Below are positions 25,468 to 35,514 of a stretch of 64,000 bases of DNA, in pieces. The position numbers and the translations under genes were made by a program. The notes beneath the pieces were generated by a model. That model ran no database searches, was not told the DNA's origin, and worked only from the letters and a program-made list of their open reading frames with translations. The stretch's first letter is position 1, and every line of letters starts with the position of its first letter. Source of the DNA: Saccharopolyspora rhizosphaerae (GTDB taxonomy: Bacteria > Actinomycetota > Actinomycetes > Mycobacteriales > Pseudonocardiaceae); the NCBI RefSeq assembly GCF_003931915.1, contig NZ_RSAA01000001.1:248001-312000 (forward strand), in the 5' to 3' direction.

Positions 25468-26937
25468 GTGATCACCCCCGACGTGGCGCTGCGGGGTGCA
25501 GTGGAGCGGATCACTCTCGCTGACATGACGCAAGGTACGATCAACCCCGCTCCCCCTGATTTCGAGCCTTTCCCCGAGAGGTCCGAGCGGTCCACTGCGG
25601 ACACTTCAGGACGGCGCGCGCTGTGGCTGACCCTGCTGTCGGTGCTGACCCCGGGCGTGGCTCACTGGCATGCGGGGCGCCGACGCACCGCGACGGTCCT
25701 CGTCGTCTTCAGTGGCTTGATCTGGCTGTCCGTGGCGTTCGCCGTGCTCACCCTCGACCGCGAGCACCTGGTGGGAGCGGCTGTGCGTCCCGCGGTGCTG
25801 CTGCTGGTCGCCACGACCGCGATCGTGGTCATCCCCATCTGGATCCTCCTCGTGATCACCTCCTACAACGCGGTGCGGCCGCGGTGCCTCTCCCGGCGCC
25901 GCGCCCGCACCGGGCGGATCGCGGTGCTCGCCCTGTGCGTGGCGGTTGCCGCTCCGCCTGCGCTCGTGGCCCACTACGCCTACTCCCAGTACGACCTGAT
26001 CAACGCCGTGTTCGCCGACGGCGGCGGCAGCCGCTCGTCGGCCGCCGCCGCCGACAGCGACGACCCCGCGGAATCGGCGAAACCGCTGCCGGGCGTCGAC
26101 CGGCTCAACGTGCTGCTGCTCGGCAGCGACGCGGGTGACGGACGCGTCGGCACGCGAGCCGACACGATGGTCCTGGCCAGTGTGGACCAGGACACCGGCC
26201 GGACCGTGCTGCTGAGCCTGCCGCGGAACCTGCAGAAGGCGCCGATGCCGGAAGGACCCCCGAGGGCGAAGTACCCCGAGGGTTATCCGGGCTTGCTCAA
26301 CGGCGTCTACCGCGAAGGCGAGGACCACGACCCCGGTCTCATGCCCGGTTCCCCGAACCCCGGCGCGGACCTGCTCAAGGGAACGATCTCGGAGGTCCTC
26401 GGCATGCCGGTGCACTACTTCGCGCAGGTCAACATGCAAGGTTTCCGCGAACTCGTGGACGCGATGGGCGGCGTCGACGTCAACGTCGCGCGCAGCATGC
26501 CGATGGGCAACACCGGCGCGTTCTTCCAGCCCGGGCCGCAGCACCTCGACGGCGCTCAGGCGTTGTGGTACGCCCGTTCGCGCACCGGGGCCAGCGACTA
26601 CGACCGCATGGAGCGGCAGCGGTGCATGCTCTCCACGCTCGCCGAGCAGGCCGACCCGCTGACGGTGCTGAACCACTACCACCAGGTGGCCGCGGCGGCG
26701 AAGGACAACTTCCGCACCGACATCCCCGCCGACATGCTCCAGGACCTCGCGAGTTTGGCGAACAAGGTGGAACCGGCCGGCAGCGTCCAGTTCATGCCAC
26801 CTCTGATCGAACCGAGCAATCCCGACTTCAACCACATCCGGGCGGTCGCCAAGGACACGGTCGCCCAGTCCGAAGCCGGCGAGGAACCGCAGGCCACCGC
26901 TGTGCAGGCCAACAGCCGCGTGGCGGCGGCTTGCTGA
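25468..26937 (+). CDS. LytR-CpsA-Psr (LCP) family protein with multi-helix N-terminus
   Basis: 489 residues. Four hydrophobic segments (about residues 50-175) precede an extracellular LCP domain (about 210-400): NVLLLGSDAGDGRVGTRADT, VLLSLPRNLQ, and ASDYDRMERQRCML with the conserved Arg. LCP enzymes transfer undecaprenyl-linked glycopolymers to peptidoglycan. Most have one N-terminal helix; several here is less usual. The domain ends in ATAVQANSRVAAAC with a terminal Cys. The start is unsure: GTG 25468 or ATG 25525. A terminator follows. Confidence 0.85.
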   Translation: MITPDVALRGAVERITLADMTQGTINPAPPDFEPFPERSERSTADTSGRRALWLTLLSVLTPGVAHWHAGRRRTATVLVVFSGLIWLSVAFAVLTLDREHLVGAAVRPAVLLLVATTAIVVIPIWILLVITSYNAVRPRCLSRRRARTGRIAVLALCVAVAAPPALVAHYAYSQYDLINAVFADGGGSRSSAAAADSDDPAESAKPLPGVDRLNVLLLGSDAGDGRVGTRADTMVLASVDQDTGRTVLLSLPRNLQKAPMPEGPPRAKYPEGYPGLLNGVYREGEDHDPGLMPGSPNPGADLLKGTISEVLGMPVHYFAQVNMQGFRELVDAMGGVDVNVARSMPMGNTGAFFQPGPQHLDGAQALWYARSRTGASDYDRMERQRCMLSTLAEQADPLTVLNHYHQVAAAAKDNFRTDIPADMLQDLASLANKVEPAGSVQFMPPLIEPSNPDFNHIRAVAKDTVAQSEAGEEPQATAVQANSRVAAAC

Positions 26938-26995
26938 GGGCAGCCACCTCGCCGACGCTGCTCGGCCCTGACGGGCTCGCACGCCGAGCAGCGAC

Positions 26996-27038
26996 CCCGG
27001 GTCTCCGCGCAGACCCCGACCCTGCGCGGAGACCCGGG
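26996..27038 (+). terminator. Terminator after the LCP gene
   Basis: A perfect 17-bp stem, CCCGGGTCTCCGCGCAG and its complement, with a 9-nt loop, lies 58 bp after the LCP stop. Confidence 0.7.
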
Positions 27039-27106
27039 ACCCTCCTCTCGCTGAGAGACCTTCCGTGAGGCGGCGCAGACGGGCGCCACCCTCGTCACCG
27101 CTTTCT

Positions 27107-27168
27107 GCCTTCGCTTGAGGGGTGGTGGACGTTTCGCGCGAAACGTCCACCACCCCTCAAGCGAAGGC
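27107..27168. repeat. 62-bp perfect spacerless palindrome
   Basis: Two 31-nt arms meet without a spacer at 27137/27138. The centre is ACGTTTCGCGCGAAACGT, the outer part GCCTTCGCTTGAGGGG. It is non-coding, about 70 bp past the LCP terminator. A second, weaker dyad (TTCTCGCG / CGCGAGAA, 27170-27202) follows. Such long perfect palindromes are rarely stable, so it is probably functional or recent. Confidence 0.85.
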
Positions 27169-28058
27169 CTTCTCGCGTGAGGTGAGGCCCTCCCGCGAGA
27201 AGTTGGCGCTGTGACCCCGCCACACGCGGGCTTTCGAGCCCGACCGGGACTTGAGCGGCTTCGTGGTTGCGCGGCTCCTGGTGCAAGCCAGTACACGACG
27301 TCGCGGTGAACACGCATGATGCCGCTGGAACAGGTGCGCGGCGATGCCGTCGAAGGTCCTCTGCCGAACTTCGCGCGAACCTCGACGTGGAGCTTCCGGG
27401 GCCGAACTCCGCGCGAAGTTCGGACGCACTGGCGCGGCGCGGGAGCGAGATGGGGCTCCCCGCCGCTGCTCGTTCGAGCCTTGGGGAGACGAGGTGACTC
27501 CTCCGGCTCGAACGCCGCGCACAGCTCGGCCGGGGTGGCGGAGTCCCGTGGCCGGCACTACCGCTGCTGAGCGGGCCGCGCACCGAATTGCCGCGGTTCG
27601 CCGTGGATGAGCCGGGCAGGAAAACCTGAGTTCGTGACGACCACGCAATCCCAGGCGCTCTCTCGTTGTCACCCGCTGGCTTGGGCCGGAGCCGGCCCTG
27701 GGGCACGCCTACGTCTGCGCCGCTTCTCGGATGTTGCTGGGCGGCCTGCCCACTCACGCTGAGGGTGAGGGAGGACGGAGTCGAGGAACCCGACCACGCC
27801 TGCTGTTTCGGCCATTGTCAGCGTGGCGACCCGCTGGGTTTGAGTCGTGGTGGTTCCCGGCTGATCATCGGCGTGGTCACCTTCTTCGATTTTCCGGTCA
27901 AGGGGGAACGCCGAAGCTCGGGAGCTGGGTGCCCATGGGTGCCGTCCCGTACTCGTCCTCCCGACGTTCTGGGCGGCGACGGCACCGTGCTCTCGGCATG
28001 GGCGACTGGAGGAGCTGTTCCTGGCACCTTCAAGGGGGAACGGCGCTAAGGTTCGGAG
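27169..28058. other. Gap rich in palindromic repeats
   Basis: No gene is supported. It includes the repeat at 27364-27423. A short sequence, CAAGGGGGAACG, occurs at 27899 and again at 28032 (27 bp upstream of the frameshifted gene at 28059) and could be a regulatory site. Confidence 0.45.
27364..27423. repeat. TTCGCGCGAA palindromic repeat, copy 2
   Basis: Arms CCGAACTTCGCGCG (27364-27377) and its complement (27410-27423) flank about 32 bp. It is similar in sequence and layout to 11605-11662, and its core TTCGCGCGAA also sits at the centre of the 62-bp palindrome. Confidence 0.6.
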
Positions 28059-28690
28059 ATGTCTCGATCAGCAGTGAACGCCGATGACGTTGCTCGTGCT
28101 GTGCAGCTGGCCATCGCGGTGTTGCGCGAGGTGCCGGAGGAGGGGTGGCGTTCACAGGCCCGGTCGCTGGAGTGGGATCGTTGGGAGACCGTCGAGCACC
28201 TCAGCGATGACCTGTTCTCCTACGCCGTGCAGCTCGGTCCCGCTGAACCGTCCGCGGAGCGGCCCGTGCCGTTCGTGTGGCAGCCGCGGCGCAGGGCGGC
28301 CCGTGGAACACAGTGCACGCCGACCCGGGCTCCGGACCGGAGGGACTGCTCGAAACTGTGGAGGCGACGGCGGCTTTGCTGGTGGCGATGGTGCGCACAG
28401 CACGGCCACGCATGCGTTCCTTCCACGTCTACGGCACCTCCGATCCCGAAGGGTTCGCGGCGATGGGCATCGTCGAGACGCTCGTGCACACCCACGACGT
28501 CATCGAAGACTTGCCGCTGACCTGGAACCCGCCTGCCGAGGTCTGCACCAAGGTCCTCGACCGGCTCTTCCCCGACGCCCCCACCTCCACCGACCCGTGG
28601 ACGACCCTGCTGTGGTCGACCGGCCGCGCGGAACTACCCGGGCGCCCGCGTCTGACCACGTGGCGTTGGTACGGCACACCCCGCGGGTGA
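28059..28690 (+). pseudogene. DinB/MDMPI-like protein, frameshifted
   Basis: Frame one reads ARAVQLAIAVLREVPEEGW, LEWDRWETVEHLSDDLFSYA up to PFV near 28277. The protein resumes in another frame as AAAAQGGPWNTVHADPG, GFAAMGIVETLVHTHDVIED and RLFPDAPTSTDPWTTLLWST. Together they give one about 210-residue member of the DinB/maleylpyruvate-isomerase-like metal-binding family. The break is at a GTGT dinucleotide, a likely slippage site. Whether it is decay or sequencing error is open. Confidence 0.72.
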
Positions 28691-29180
28691 GGACCCGTGG
28701 GACTCGGGCCCGCTTCCCTGCGGCGGTTCTGCCCCACCGCCTGAGGCGCTGATCAGGGATTCGTCAGTGACGTTTTCCGCTGTGGGCCCGGAAGCCGGTG
28801 GATCACGGCCCGTCGCAGCGATCGCCCGGCCGAGAGGGGTGACGTTCGGGCGATAGGTCCCTTTCGGCCCATTCCACCGCGAAGGATCTCGCGGTACTTC
28901 CCCGGAGAGCGGGCGCGTGGTCGGCGGGGGTCGGGGTGGACCGAGCACCCCGCGGAGCGCACGTGGTCCTTGGGCGTCGGATTCGACACGCTCAGGGTCG
29001 ACGGCGCGCCCCTCCACCGCGGCGGCTCTCGACCACGGGTCGTCGCCGAACTCCGGGGTGCCGCCGTGTCAGCACCCGCATCGACCGGCTGGTCGCCACA
29101 GGCGTTTACCCACACCCCTCAGGAGACTGACCGGCGGCCCCTGGCCTGCGTTCTAGAACTCCGTCGGAGAAGCCGCCCTG
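28691..29180. other. Gap without a recognisable gene
   Basis: 490 bp with no supported ORF. The minus-strand frame reads TYRPNVTPLGRAIAATG but has no start or family match. Confidence 0.4.
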
Positions 29181-29360
29181 ACGCCCGAGTCGCCCACGCT
29201 GGACCAGGTGCCGCTGTCCCGCTGCCTGACGACGCACGGCTGGCAACGGCAGATCAAGACCGTCCAAGAGCGGCACCGCGAGCGCCGGGACGAGAGCGCC
29301 TCCGGCAACGTGGATTTCGCACGGCGAACCGGCTGCGGTGTCCCGGTGGGACGGACTTGA
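29181..29360 (+). pseudogene. Possible PLP-dependent aminotransferase remnant
   Basis: The reading TPESPTLDQVPLSRCLTTHG, then WQRQIKTVQERHRERRDES resembles the C-terminal region of MocR/2-aminoadipate-type aminotransferases (usual form: LDQVALARFLxxGxWxRHIxRVRxxYRxRRD). Only about 40 residues match and no start is present. It is probably a small relic. Confidence 0.35.
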
Positions 29361-29904
29361 GCACGCCAGACAAGCCAGGCGTTGGGTCCTCGGGTGCCGA
29401 AGAGCCGTGTCAACAGCTGGTTCATAGGCCGAGGGCGAGCAGGAGGCGTCCGCGCATTCCTCCGGTCTCTTGGTCGAGGAGCGCGGGGAATCTCGGTGGG
29501 TCGAAAGAGCCTGGGCTCTGGTATGCCGCCGGGAGCTGGTTGGTGGGTAGATGACGTGGGTCGGGACTCAGTCGGCCCGGGTCGGGGACGTCGAGCCGGG
29601 TGGCGCTCGACGTGCCTTCGGTGTCGTCGGGCCGCTGCGAGGATCGGCGGTCCTGCCTCGCAGGTAACCCAGTCGTCCCAGCGCGGACCGCAGCAGTCCC
29701 AAGCTGCCGAGAGAGCACCGAGCCCAAGCTCGTCGGCGAGATCGAGCACAAGGCAGGACTGCGGCATCCCGGGATCCGGCGGCGCCCGGTTCGACCGATC
29801 GGCGCTGCGCGCAGCGGCAGCGAGCTCGCGCGTGCACGCGGAGCGATCCGTCGTTCATCCACGCTCCCCCGGGGGACCACCACCCCGGGGTGCGGCCTGG
29901 CATC
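29361..29904. other. Gap without a recognisable gene
   Basis: 544 bp with long open frames on both strands but low-complexity translations and no family features. Nothing else was seen before the operator at 29905. Confidence 0.4.
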
Positions 29905-29946
29905 TGGCAAGGTCTTGCCAATTCGCGTACACTTTCCAATTGGAAA
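29905..29946. promoter_or_regulatory. Two palindromic operators and promoter of the 29972 operon
   Basis: TGGCAAGGTCTTGCCA (29905-29920) and TTTCCAATTGGAAA (29933-29946) flank a TACACT -10 box (29928-29933). The second palindrome overlaps the likely transcription start. The downstream operon encodes its own HTH regulator, so autoregulation is likely. Confidence 0.55.
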
Positions 29947-29971
29947 ACGAACTGGGATCGGAGAGCCGCTG

Positions 29972-30439
29972 ATGTCAGGAACGCCTGAACTCGACCAGGT
30001 CGCCCACGCACGCCGCCAGCTGGCGGCCCACAGCCAGTTCCCGGCCGCCTACTGGGTGCTGTTCGGGATCGGCATGGTGCTGGTGGCCGGGCTCCCGATC
30101 TGGATCTCCTGGCTGAACGCGACGGGCGCCTCGGCGGTGACGTGGGTGATCGCGGCGGTGGGCATCGCCTCGTCGTTCTACTCCTTCGGGCGTCGTCGGC
30201 GCTCGGGGGTGTCCCTGCCCAAGCGGATCGGCTCCTACCCCGGCGCCTGGCCGTGGTGGCTGGCGAGCGTCGCGGTCACGCTGGGCGGTCTGCTCGGCAT
30301 CACCGCGCTGGTGGGCGCAGGCCAGCGCGGTTTCGCGCTGCTGGTGTTGCCGGTGGTGGCGCTGCTGGTGCTGGCCACGCAGCTCAAGACGCGTTCGGCG
30401 ATGCGCCGGGACCTCGAAGAGGGCCGGGTCCGGCCATGA
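29972..30439 (+). CDS. Small membrane protein co-transcribed with an HTH regulator
   Basis: 155 residues with four hydrophobic segments (AAYWVLFGIGMVLVAGLPIW, ASAVTWVIAAVGIAS, WLASVAVTLGGLLGITALVG, FALLVLPVVALLVLAT) and a charged C-terminus. Family not recognised. Its stop overlaps the start of the HTH gene (ATGA). In actinomycetes such membrane/regulator pairs are often self-repressed; the palindromes at 29905-29946 fit this. Confidence 0.75.
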   Translation: MSGTPELDQVAHARRQLAAHSQFPAAYWVLFGIGMVLVAGLPIWISWLNATGASAVTWVIAAVGIASSFYSFGRRRRSGVSLPKRIGSYPGAWPWWLASVAVTLGGLLGITALVGAGQRGFALLVLPVVALLVLATQLKTRSAMRRDLEEGRVRP

Positions 30440-30765
30440 CCGAGCACGACCGGACCGCCCGCGCCGAGGAGGGCTCGGGCCGGCACCCGATCTTCGAGAC
30501 CGGGCCGCGGCTGGCGCTGTGCGCGCTGCTGCAGGGCGCGGACTGGGTCGAGTTCGCCACGGCGCGCGACATGCTGGGGGTGAGCGACTCGGCGGTCTCC
30601 AAGCACAGCCGCACGCTCGAGGAGGCCGGCTACCTCGAGGTCCGCAAGGGTTCGGTGGGCAGGCGGCCGCGGACGTGGTTCCGCCTGACCCCCTTCGGCC
30701 ACGACGCGATCCGCAGCCACTTGGACTGGCTGTCCCGGCTGCGCAACGCCCTCGACTCGGCCTGA
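30436..30765 (+). CDS. Winged-helix transcriptional regulator (MarR/HTH_27-like)
   Basis: 109 residues: ETGPRLALCALLQGADWVEF, ARDMLGVSDSAVSKHSRTLE and a wing with KGSVGRRPRTWFRLTPFG. The fold matches small winged-helix regulators of the HTH_27 type. It is translationally coupled to the preceding membrane protein through ATGA. It probably binds TTTCCAATTGGAAA at 29933; inference only. Confidence 0.85.
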   Translation: MTEHDRTARAEEGSGRHPIFETGPRLALCALLQGADWVEFATARDMLGVSDSAVSKHSRTLEEAGYLEVRKGSVGRRPRTWFRLTPFGHDAIRSHLDWLSRLRNALDSA

Positions 30766-30801
30766 GCGCACCTGCCCTTGCGCGGGTCGGAGTCGCGGCG
30801 G

Positions 30802-31116
30802 TCAGTGGGCGAGCTTGAGGCCGACGACGCAGGTGATCAGCCCGAGCAGCAGCGCGATCTTGACCGGCGAGAGGGCCTCGTCGCCGGTGGCCATGGAGTA
30901 GCCGACGGTCAGCACCGCGCCGATGGCCACCCACACGGCGTAGGAGGTGCCGGCGGGCAGGGTGCGCATGGCGATCGCCAGCCCGCCCATGCTGATGGCC
31001 AGCGCGACGGCGAACACCAGGGACGGCGCGAGGCGGCTGAAGCCTTCGGACTTGCTCAGGGCGACCGCCCACACGGCTTCGAAGGCGCCGGAGATGATGA
31101 GGATGAGCCAAGCCAT
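30802..31116 (-). CDS. sugE: SMR family exporter, probable guanidinium exporter (Gdx/SugE type)
   Basis: A 104-residue four-helix small multidrug resistance protein: MAWLILIISGAFEAVWAVAL with the essential Glu13, then GGLAIAMRTLPAGTSYAVWV and the last helix IALLLGLITCVVGLKLAH. SMR proteins of the Gdx group swap guanidinium for protons as antiparallel dimers. Assignment to Gdx rather than drug exporters rests on the guanidine-III-type aptamer directly upstream and on the SugE-like sequence. The ribosome site GGGGAG is in a hairpin loop. Confidence 0.85.
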   Translation of the reverse strand: MAWLILIISGAFEAVWAVALSKSEGFSRLAPSLVFAVALAISMGGLAIAMRTLPAGTSYAVWVAIGAVLTVGYSMATGDEALSPVKIALLLGLITCVVGLKLAH

Positions 31117-31120
31117 GACG

Positions 31121-31182
31121 TCGCGCGCTCCCCACGCGCCTGCACCGTCTTTGCATGGCCAGGTACGGTGCGCCTCGTCCGG
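31121..31182 (-). ncRNA. Guanidine-III (ykkC-III) riboswitch candidate
   Basis: On the minus strand the leader of the SMR gene reads CCGGACGAGGCGCACCGTAC (31163-31182), then CTGGCCATGCAAAGACGGTGC (to 31142). This matches the known ykkC-III aptamer core (CCGGACGAGG, CGCCGTACCCGG, ACGGCGC) apart from paired or transitional changes. GCACCGT and ACGGTGC form the pseudoknot stem. Next, GCGCG-TGGGGAG-CGCGC (31123-31139) can hide the ribosome site, so guanidine probably turns on translation. Confidence 0.82.
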
Positions 31183-31369
31183 TTCCTCGTCGCCCTCGAT
31201 TGTGCCCGGCGGCCGCGGTGGGCGGGCTGCGGGTACCCGGTGAGCTCGGCCACCGCCGCCTACCAGCGCGTCGGTCACTGCCAGGGTGGCTTCGCACCGA
31301 GCGTGAGGGCCGCAGGTGAGGTGCCACACCGATGGGCGACCCGGGTGGATAACCATACATCTGGTCGCA

Positions 31370-32797
<1,428 letters not shown>

Positions 32798-32960
32798 GCA
32801 CGGATGCGGGCCATGGCCGCTCGCGCGGGTCGCACCGCGCGAGCGGCCATGATCGCATCAGCCCCGCGACCGCCGGCGTGCGGGGGCGCTGGGTGCGGCG
32901 GCCGCGTTCGGTGTGGTTAAGGTCCGGTGATGGACCGGGGTCGGGTTGCGGAGGTGCGAG

Positions 32961-33533
32961 TTGTCGGGTGACCGGCCGAGTGCGCAAGAGCTGGAAGCCG
33001 CCAGTGGGGCCACGATCGGTGATGTGCTGGCGCCGGGTTTGAAGGTCTTGTTCTGCGGGATCAACCCGGGTTTGTGGTCGGGTGCGACGGGTTGTCACTT
33101 CGCGCGGCCGGGCAACCGGTTCTGGCCGGTGCTGCACGCCAGCAGTTTCACCCCGCGCCAGTTGGCCCCTCAGGAGCAGTCGGAGTTGCTGGAGCTGGGG
33201 CTGGGCATCACCAACCTGGTGGACCGGGCCACCTCGAAGGCCGCGGAGCTCACCGATGAGGAGCTGCAGGCCGGGGCGCAGGCGCTGTCGGAGAAGGTGC
33301 AGCGCTACCAACCGCAGTGGGTGGCGGTGGTGGGCATCACCGCCTACCGGGCCGCTTTCGGCGCCAAGCGCGCCACGTTCGGTCGCCAGGAGCGCACGAT
33401 CGGTGAGGCCGGGGTGTGGGTGTTGCCCAATCCCAGTGGTTTGAACGCGCATTGGAGCGCGGGCACGCTCGCCGCGGAGTTCGGGCAGCTCAGGCAGGCG
33501 GTGATGGCCGGTGAGGAGTGCCGGTGCGGGTGA
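32961..33533 (+). CDS. mug: Mismatch-specific uracil-DNA glycosylase (Mug type)
   Basis: 190 residues. It removes uracil or ethenocytosine opposite guanine. Motifs: FCGINPGLWSG (active-site loop with Asn), GNRFWPVLH, and the late NPSGLNAHW intercalation/recognition loop. The TTG at 32961 is chosen because GGAGGTG lies 6 nt upstream. Short gap to argG but no obvious functional link. Confidence 0.9.
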   Translation: MSGDRPSAQELEAASGATIGDVLAPGLKVLFCGINPGLWSGATGCHFARPGNRFWPVLHASSFTPRQLAPQEQSELLELGLGITNLVDRATSKAAELTDEELQAGAQALSEKVQRYQPQWVAVVGITAYRAAFGAKRATFGRQERTIGEAGVWVLPNPSGLNAHWSAGTLAAEFGQLRQAVMAGEECRCG

Positions 33534-33657
33534 ATGATCGTGTGCTGCCGAACAGGGGGTGTGCTTTACCGGTCCGTTACCGGTAGGGTCTGCCCCGCCG
33601 GAAAGGAAGTCCCCGATCCGGTGACATTGGCCGTTTGCTGACGCAGAGTCGATACGG

Positions 33658-34434
33658 ATGACTATTCAAGACGATCTTGCTCGACCGTGGTTCCAGCCCG
33701 TGGTCCCCTCGGAAGCGCAACAGCAGCAGCCGGATCCGGGACCGCCGCAGACGCGCATCAGGGGCGAGTTGCCCGTGGACGAGGTGAGCGAGCCTGCTCA
33801 GCCGGCTCCCGGCTCGATGCCTCCCCCGAACGGTGCCCCGCAGGTGGGTGAGTTCCAGACCGCCACGTCCCCGCAGCAGCCGGTGCAGGAACCCGCGCCG
33901 CAGGCCCGTCCGCCGCGCCCGAGCACCGCGATGTCGGAGGGCACGACTTTCGCCGAGGCGCTCAACCCCGGTGCGCAGACCCAGTTCTCGCCGCAGCCGG
34001 AGACGCAGTTCGCACCGCGACCTGAGGCGCCGTTCTCCCCGCAACCTGAGACCCAGGGCCGGGACATCGCCGGGGACACGGCTTTCCAGGCCTTCTACAG
34101 CGACGAGCCGGCTTCGATGCCCTCGATGCCGTCTGTGCCGCCGGGTGCGGGGGCGCAGCAGCCGCCGATGGCGCCGCCGCCGGTGCCCGAGCACGTCGAG
34201 GTCACCCAGCCCTACATCCCCGCGATCCGTGATGAGCAGCCGGAGTTCGCCAAGCGGCTGAACCCGGAGATCGCCGCGGCACCGCCGGCGGCGGTGACCG
34301 GCCCGCAACCCCCGGTCGAGGAGCGTCCGGCCGCGACGCCGCCGGCCCGCAAGCGCAGCTTGATGCGCCGGGTGGTGCGTCGCATCATCGGGCCGGACCT
34401 GCTGCGCAAGGACCCGCCGAAGAAGCGGCGCTGA
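33658..34434 (+). CDS. Proline/glutamine-rich protein with basic C-terminus
   Basis: 258 residues, mostly disordered. A near repeat, FSPQPETQFAPRPEAPFSPQ, lies near residues 110-130, and the last 35 residues are strongly basic (RKRSLMRRVVRRIIGPDLL, RKDPPKKRR). No signal peptide. It could tether to membrane or nucleic acid through the basic amphipathic tail. No family recognised. Confidence 0.6.
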   Translation: MTIQDDLARPWFQPVVPSEAQQQQPDPGPPQTRIRGELPVDEVSEPAQPAPGSMPPPNGAPQVGEFQTATSPQQPVQEPAPQARPPRPSTAMSEGTTFAEALNPGAQTQFSPQPETQFAPRPEAPFSPQPETQGRDIAGDTAFQAFYSDEPASMPSMPSVPPGAGAQQPPMAPPPVPEHVEVTQPYIPAIRDEQPEFAKRLNPEIAAAPPAAVTGPQPPVEERPAATPPARKRSLMRRVVRRIIGPDLLRKDPPKKRR

Positions 34435-34522
34435 GCACGTCCTGCTCGGAGGCGGTGGTCTCGGCACGGGCGCAGACCTGCATCCTGCGCCCGTGCCCAG
34501 GCCACCGCCTCCGTTGTTGTCG

Positions 34523-35326
34523 CTAGCGGGCGCGGGCGTGCCAGCGCCCGTGGTCGCGGGTGATGTGCACCGGGTGGTCGAAGCACTTGCTGATGTGATC
34601 GCTGGTGAGGACCTCGGCGACTGCGCCTGCGGCCAGGCAGCGTCCTTCGCGCAGCAGCATGGCGTGGGTGGTGCCGGGCGGGAGTTCTTCGAGGTGGTGG
34701 GTGACCAGGACGGTGGCCAGCTCGGGGTGGCCGGTGCGCAGGTCCTCGAGGCTGGTCAGCAGTTGTTCGCGCGCGGCCAGGTCCAGGCCGGTGGCGGGTT
34801 CGTCGAGCAGCAGCAGCCGTGGCTGGGGCATGAGGGCGCGGGCGATGAGTGCTCGGCCGCGTTCGCCTTGCGAGAGGGTGTTCCAGCGGGCGTGGGCGCG
34901 CTCGGTCATGCCCAGCAGGCTGATCAGTTCTTCGGCGCGGTGTTCTTCGTCGTCGGTGGGCTGCCGGCGCGGGACGAGTTCGGTGGTGTTGGTGGCGCCG
35001 GTGAGCACGACCTGCCGCACGCTCAGCGGGGTTCGCAGCGGGTGGCGGGGGTTGATGTGGCCGACGAGGCTGCGCAGGGCGCGCATGTCGACCGCGCCGA
35101 GGCGGTGTCCGAGGACTTCGACGCTGCCGCGGGTGGGGTGGCCTTGGGCGCCGAGCAGGTGCAGCAGGGTGGACTTGCCTGCGCCGTTGGGTCCGAGCAG
35201 TGCCCAGTGCTGACCGGGGTGGACCTGCAGGCGGATGTCGCTGAGCAGGTGGGTGCCGTCGCGGACGACGTCGACGTCGGTGGCGCGCAGCACCGGGCCG
35301 GTGCCGGTGGGGCGGGGTGGGGTCAC
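34523..35326 (-). CDS. ABC transporter ATP-binding protein (orphan ATPase)
   Basis: 267 residues: Walker A GPNGAGKST, Q-loop region, signature LSQGERGR, Walker B LLLLDEP and switch His in LVTHHLEE. It resembles the YlmA/ModF-like group of single-domain ATPases. No permease gene is adjacent, so partner and substrate are unknown; it might also work on ribosomes or repair rather than in transport. Confidence 0.85.
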   Translation of the reverse strand: MTPPRPTGTGPVLRATDVDVVRDGTHLLSDIRLQVHPGQHWALLGPNGAGKSTLLHLLGAQGHPTRGSVEVLGHRLGAVDMRALRSLVGHINPRHPLRTPLSVRQVVLTGATNTTELVPRRQPTDDEEHRAEELISLLGMTERAHARWNTLSQGERGRALIARALMPQPRLLLLDEPATGLDLAAREQLLTSLEDLRTGHPELATVLVTHHLEELPPGTTHAMLLREGRCLAAGAVAEVLTSDHISKCFDHPVHITRDHGRWHARAR

Positions 35327-35514
35327 GGCGGTGTCCTTCGCGTGCGCCTGCCGGCGCGGGTGTTGCGTGCTGCTCGGGCGAGATCGAGCCTGCCGGGTGC
35401 GGCGATCATCGCGGTGGTGAGCTTAGCAAACGAGTTGGTGGCGGCCGGGCGGGCGCGAGCGGCTGGTTAGGCTTCGGCGCGCACGTGTTCCTCCGTCCTG
35501 CCTCTGAGGGTTCG

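Noticed and set aside
27131..27144. parS-like centre GTTTCGCGCGAAAC of the 62-bp palindrome
   Set aside because: It differs from the parS consensus GTTTCACGTGAAAC at two symmetric bases and no parAB or origin genes are present. A chance resemblance is more likely.
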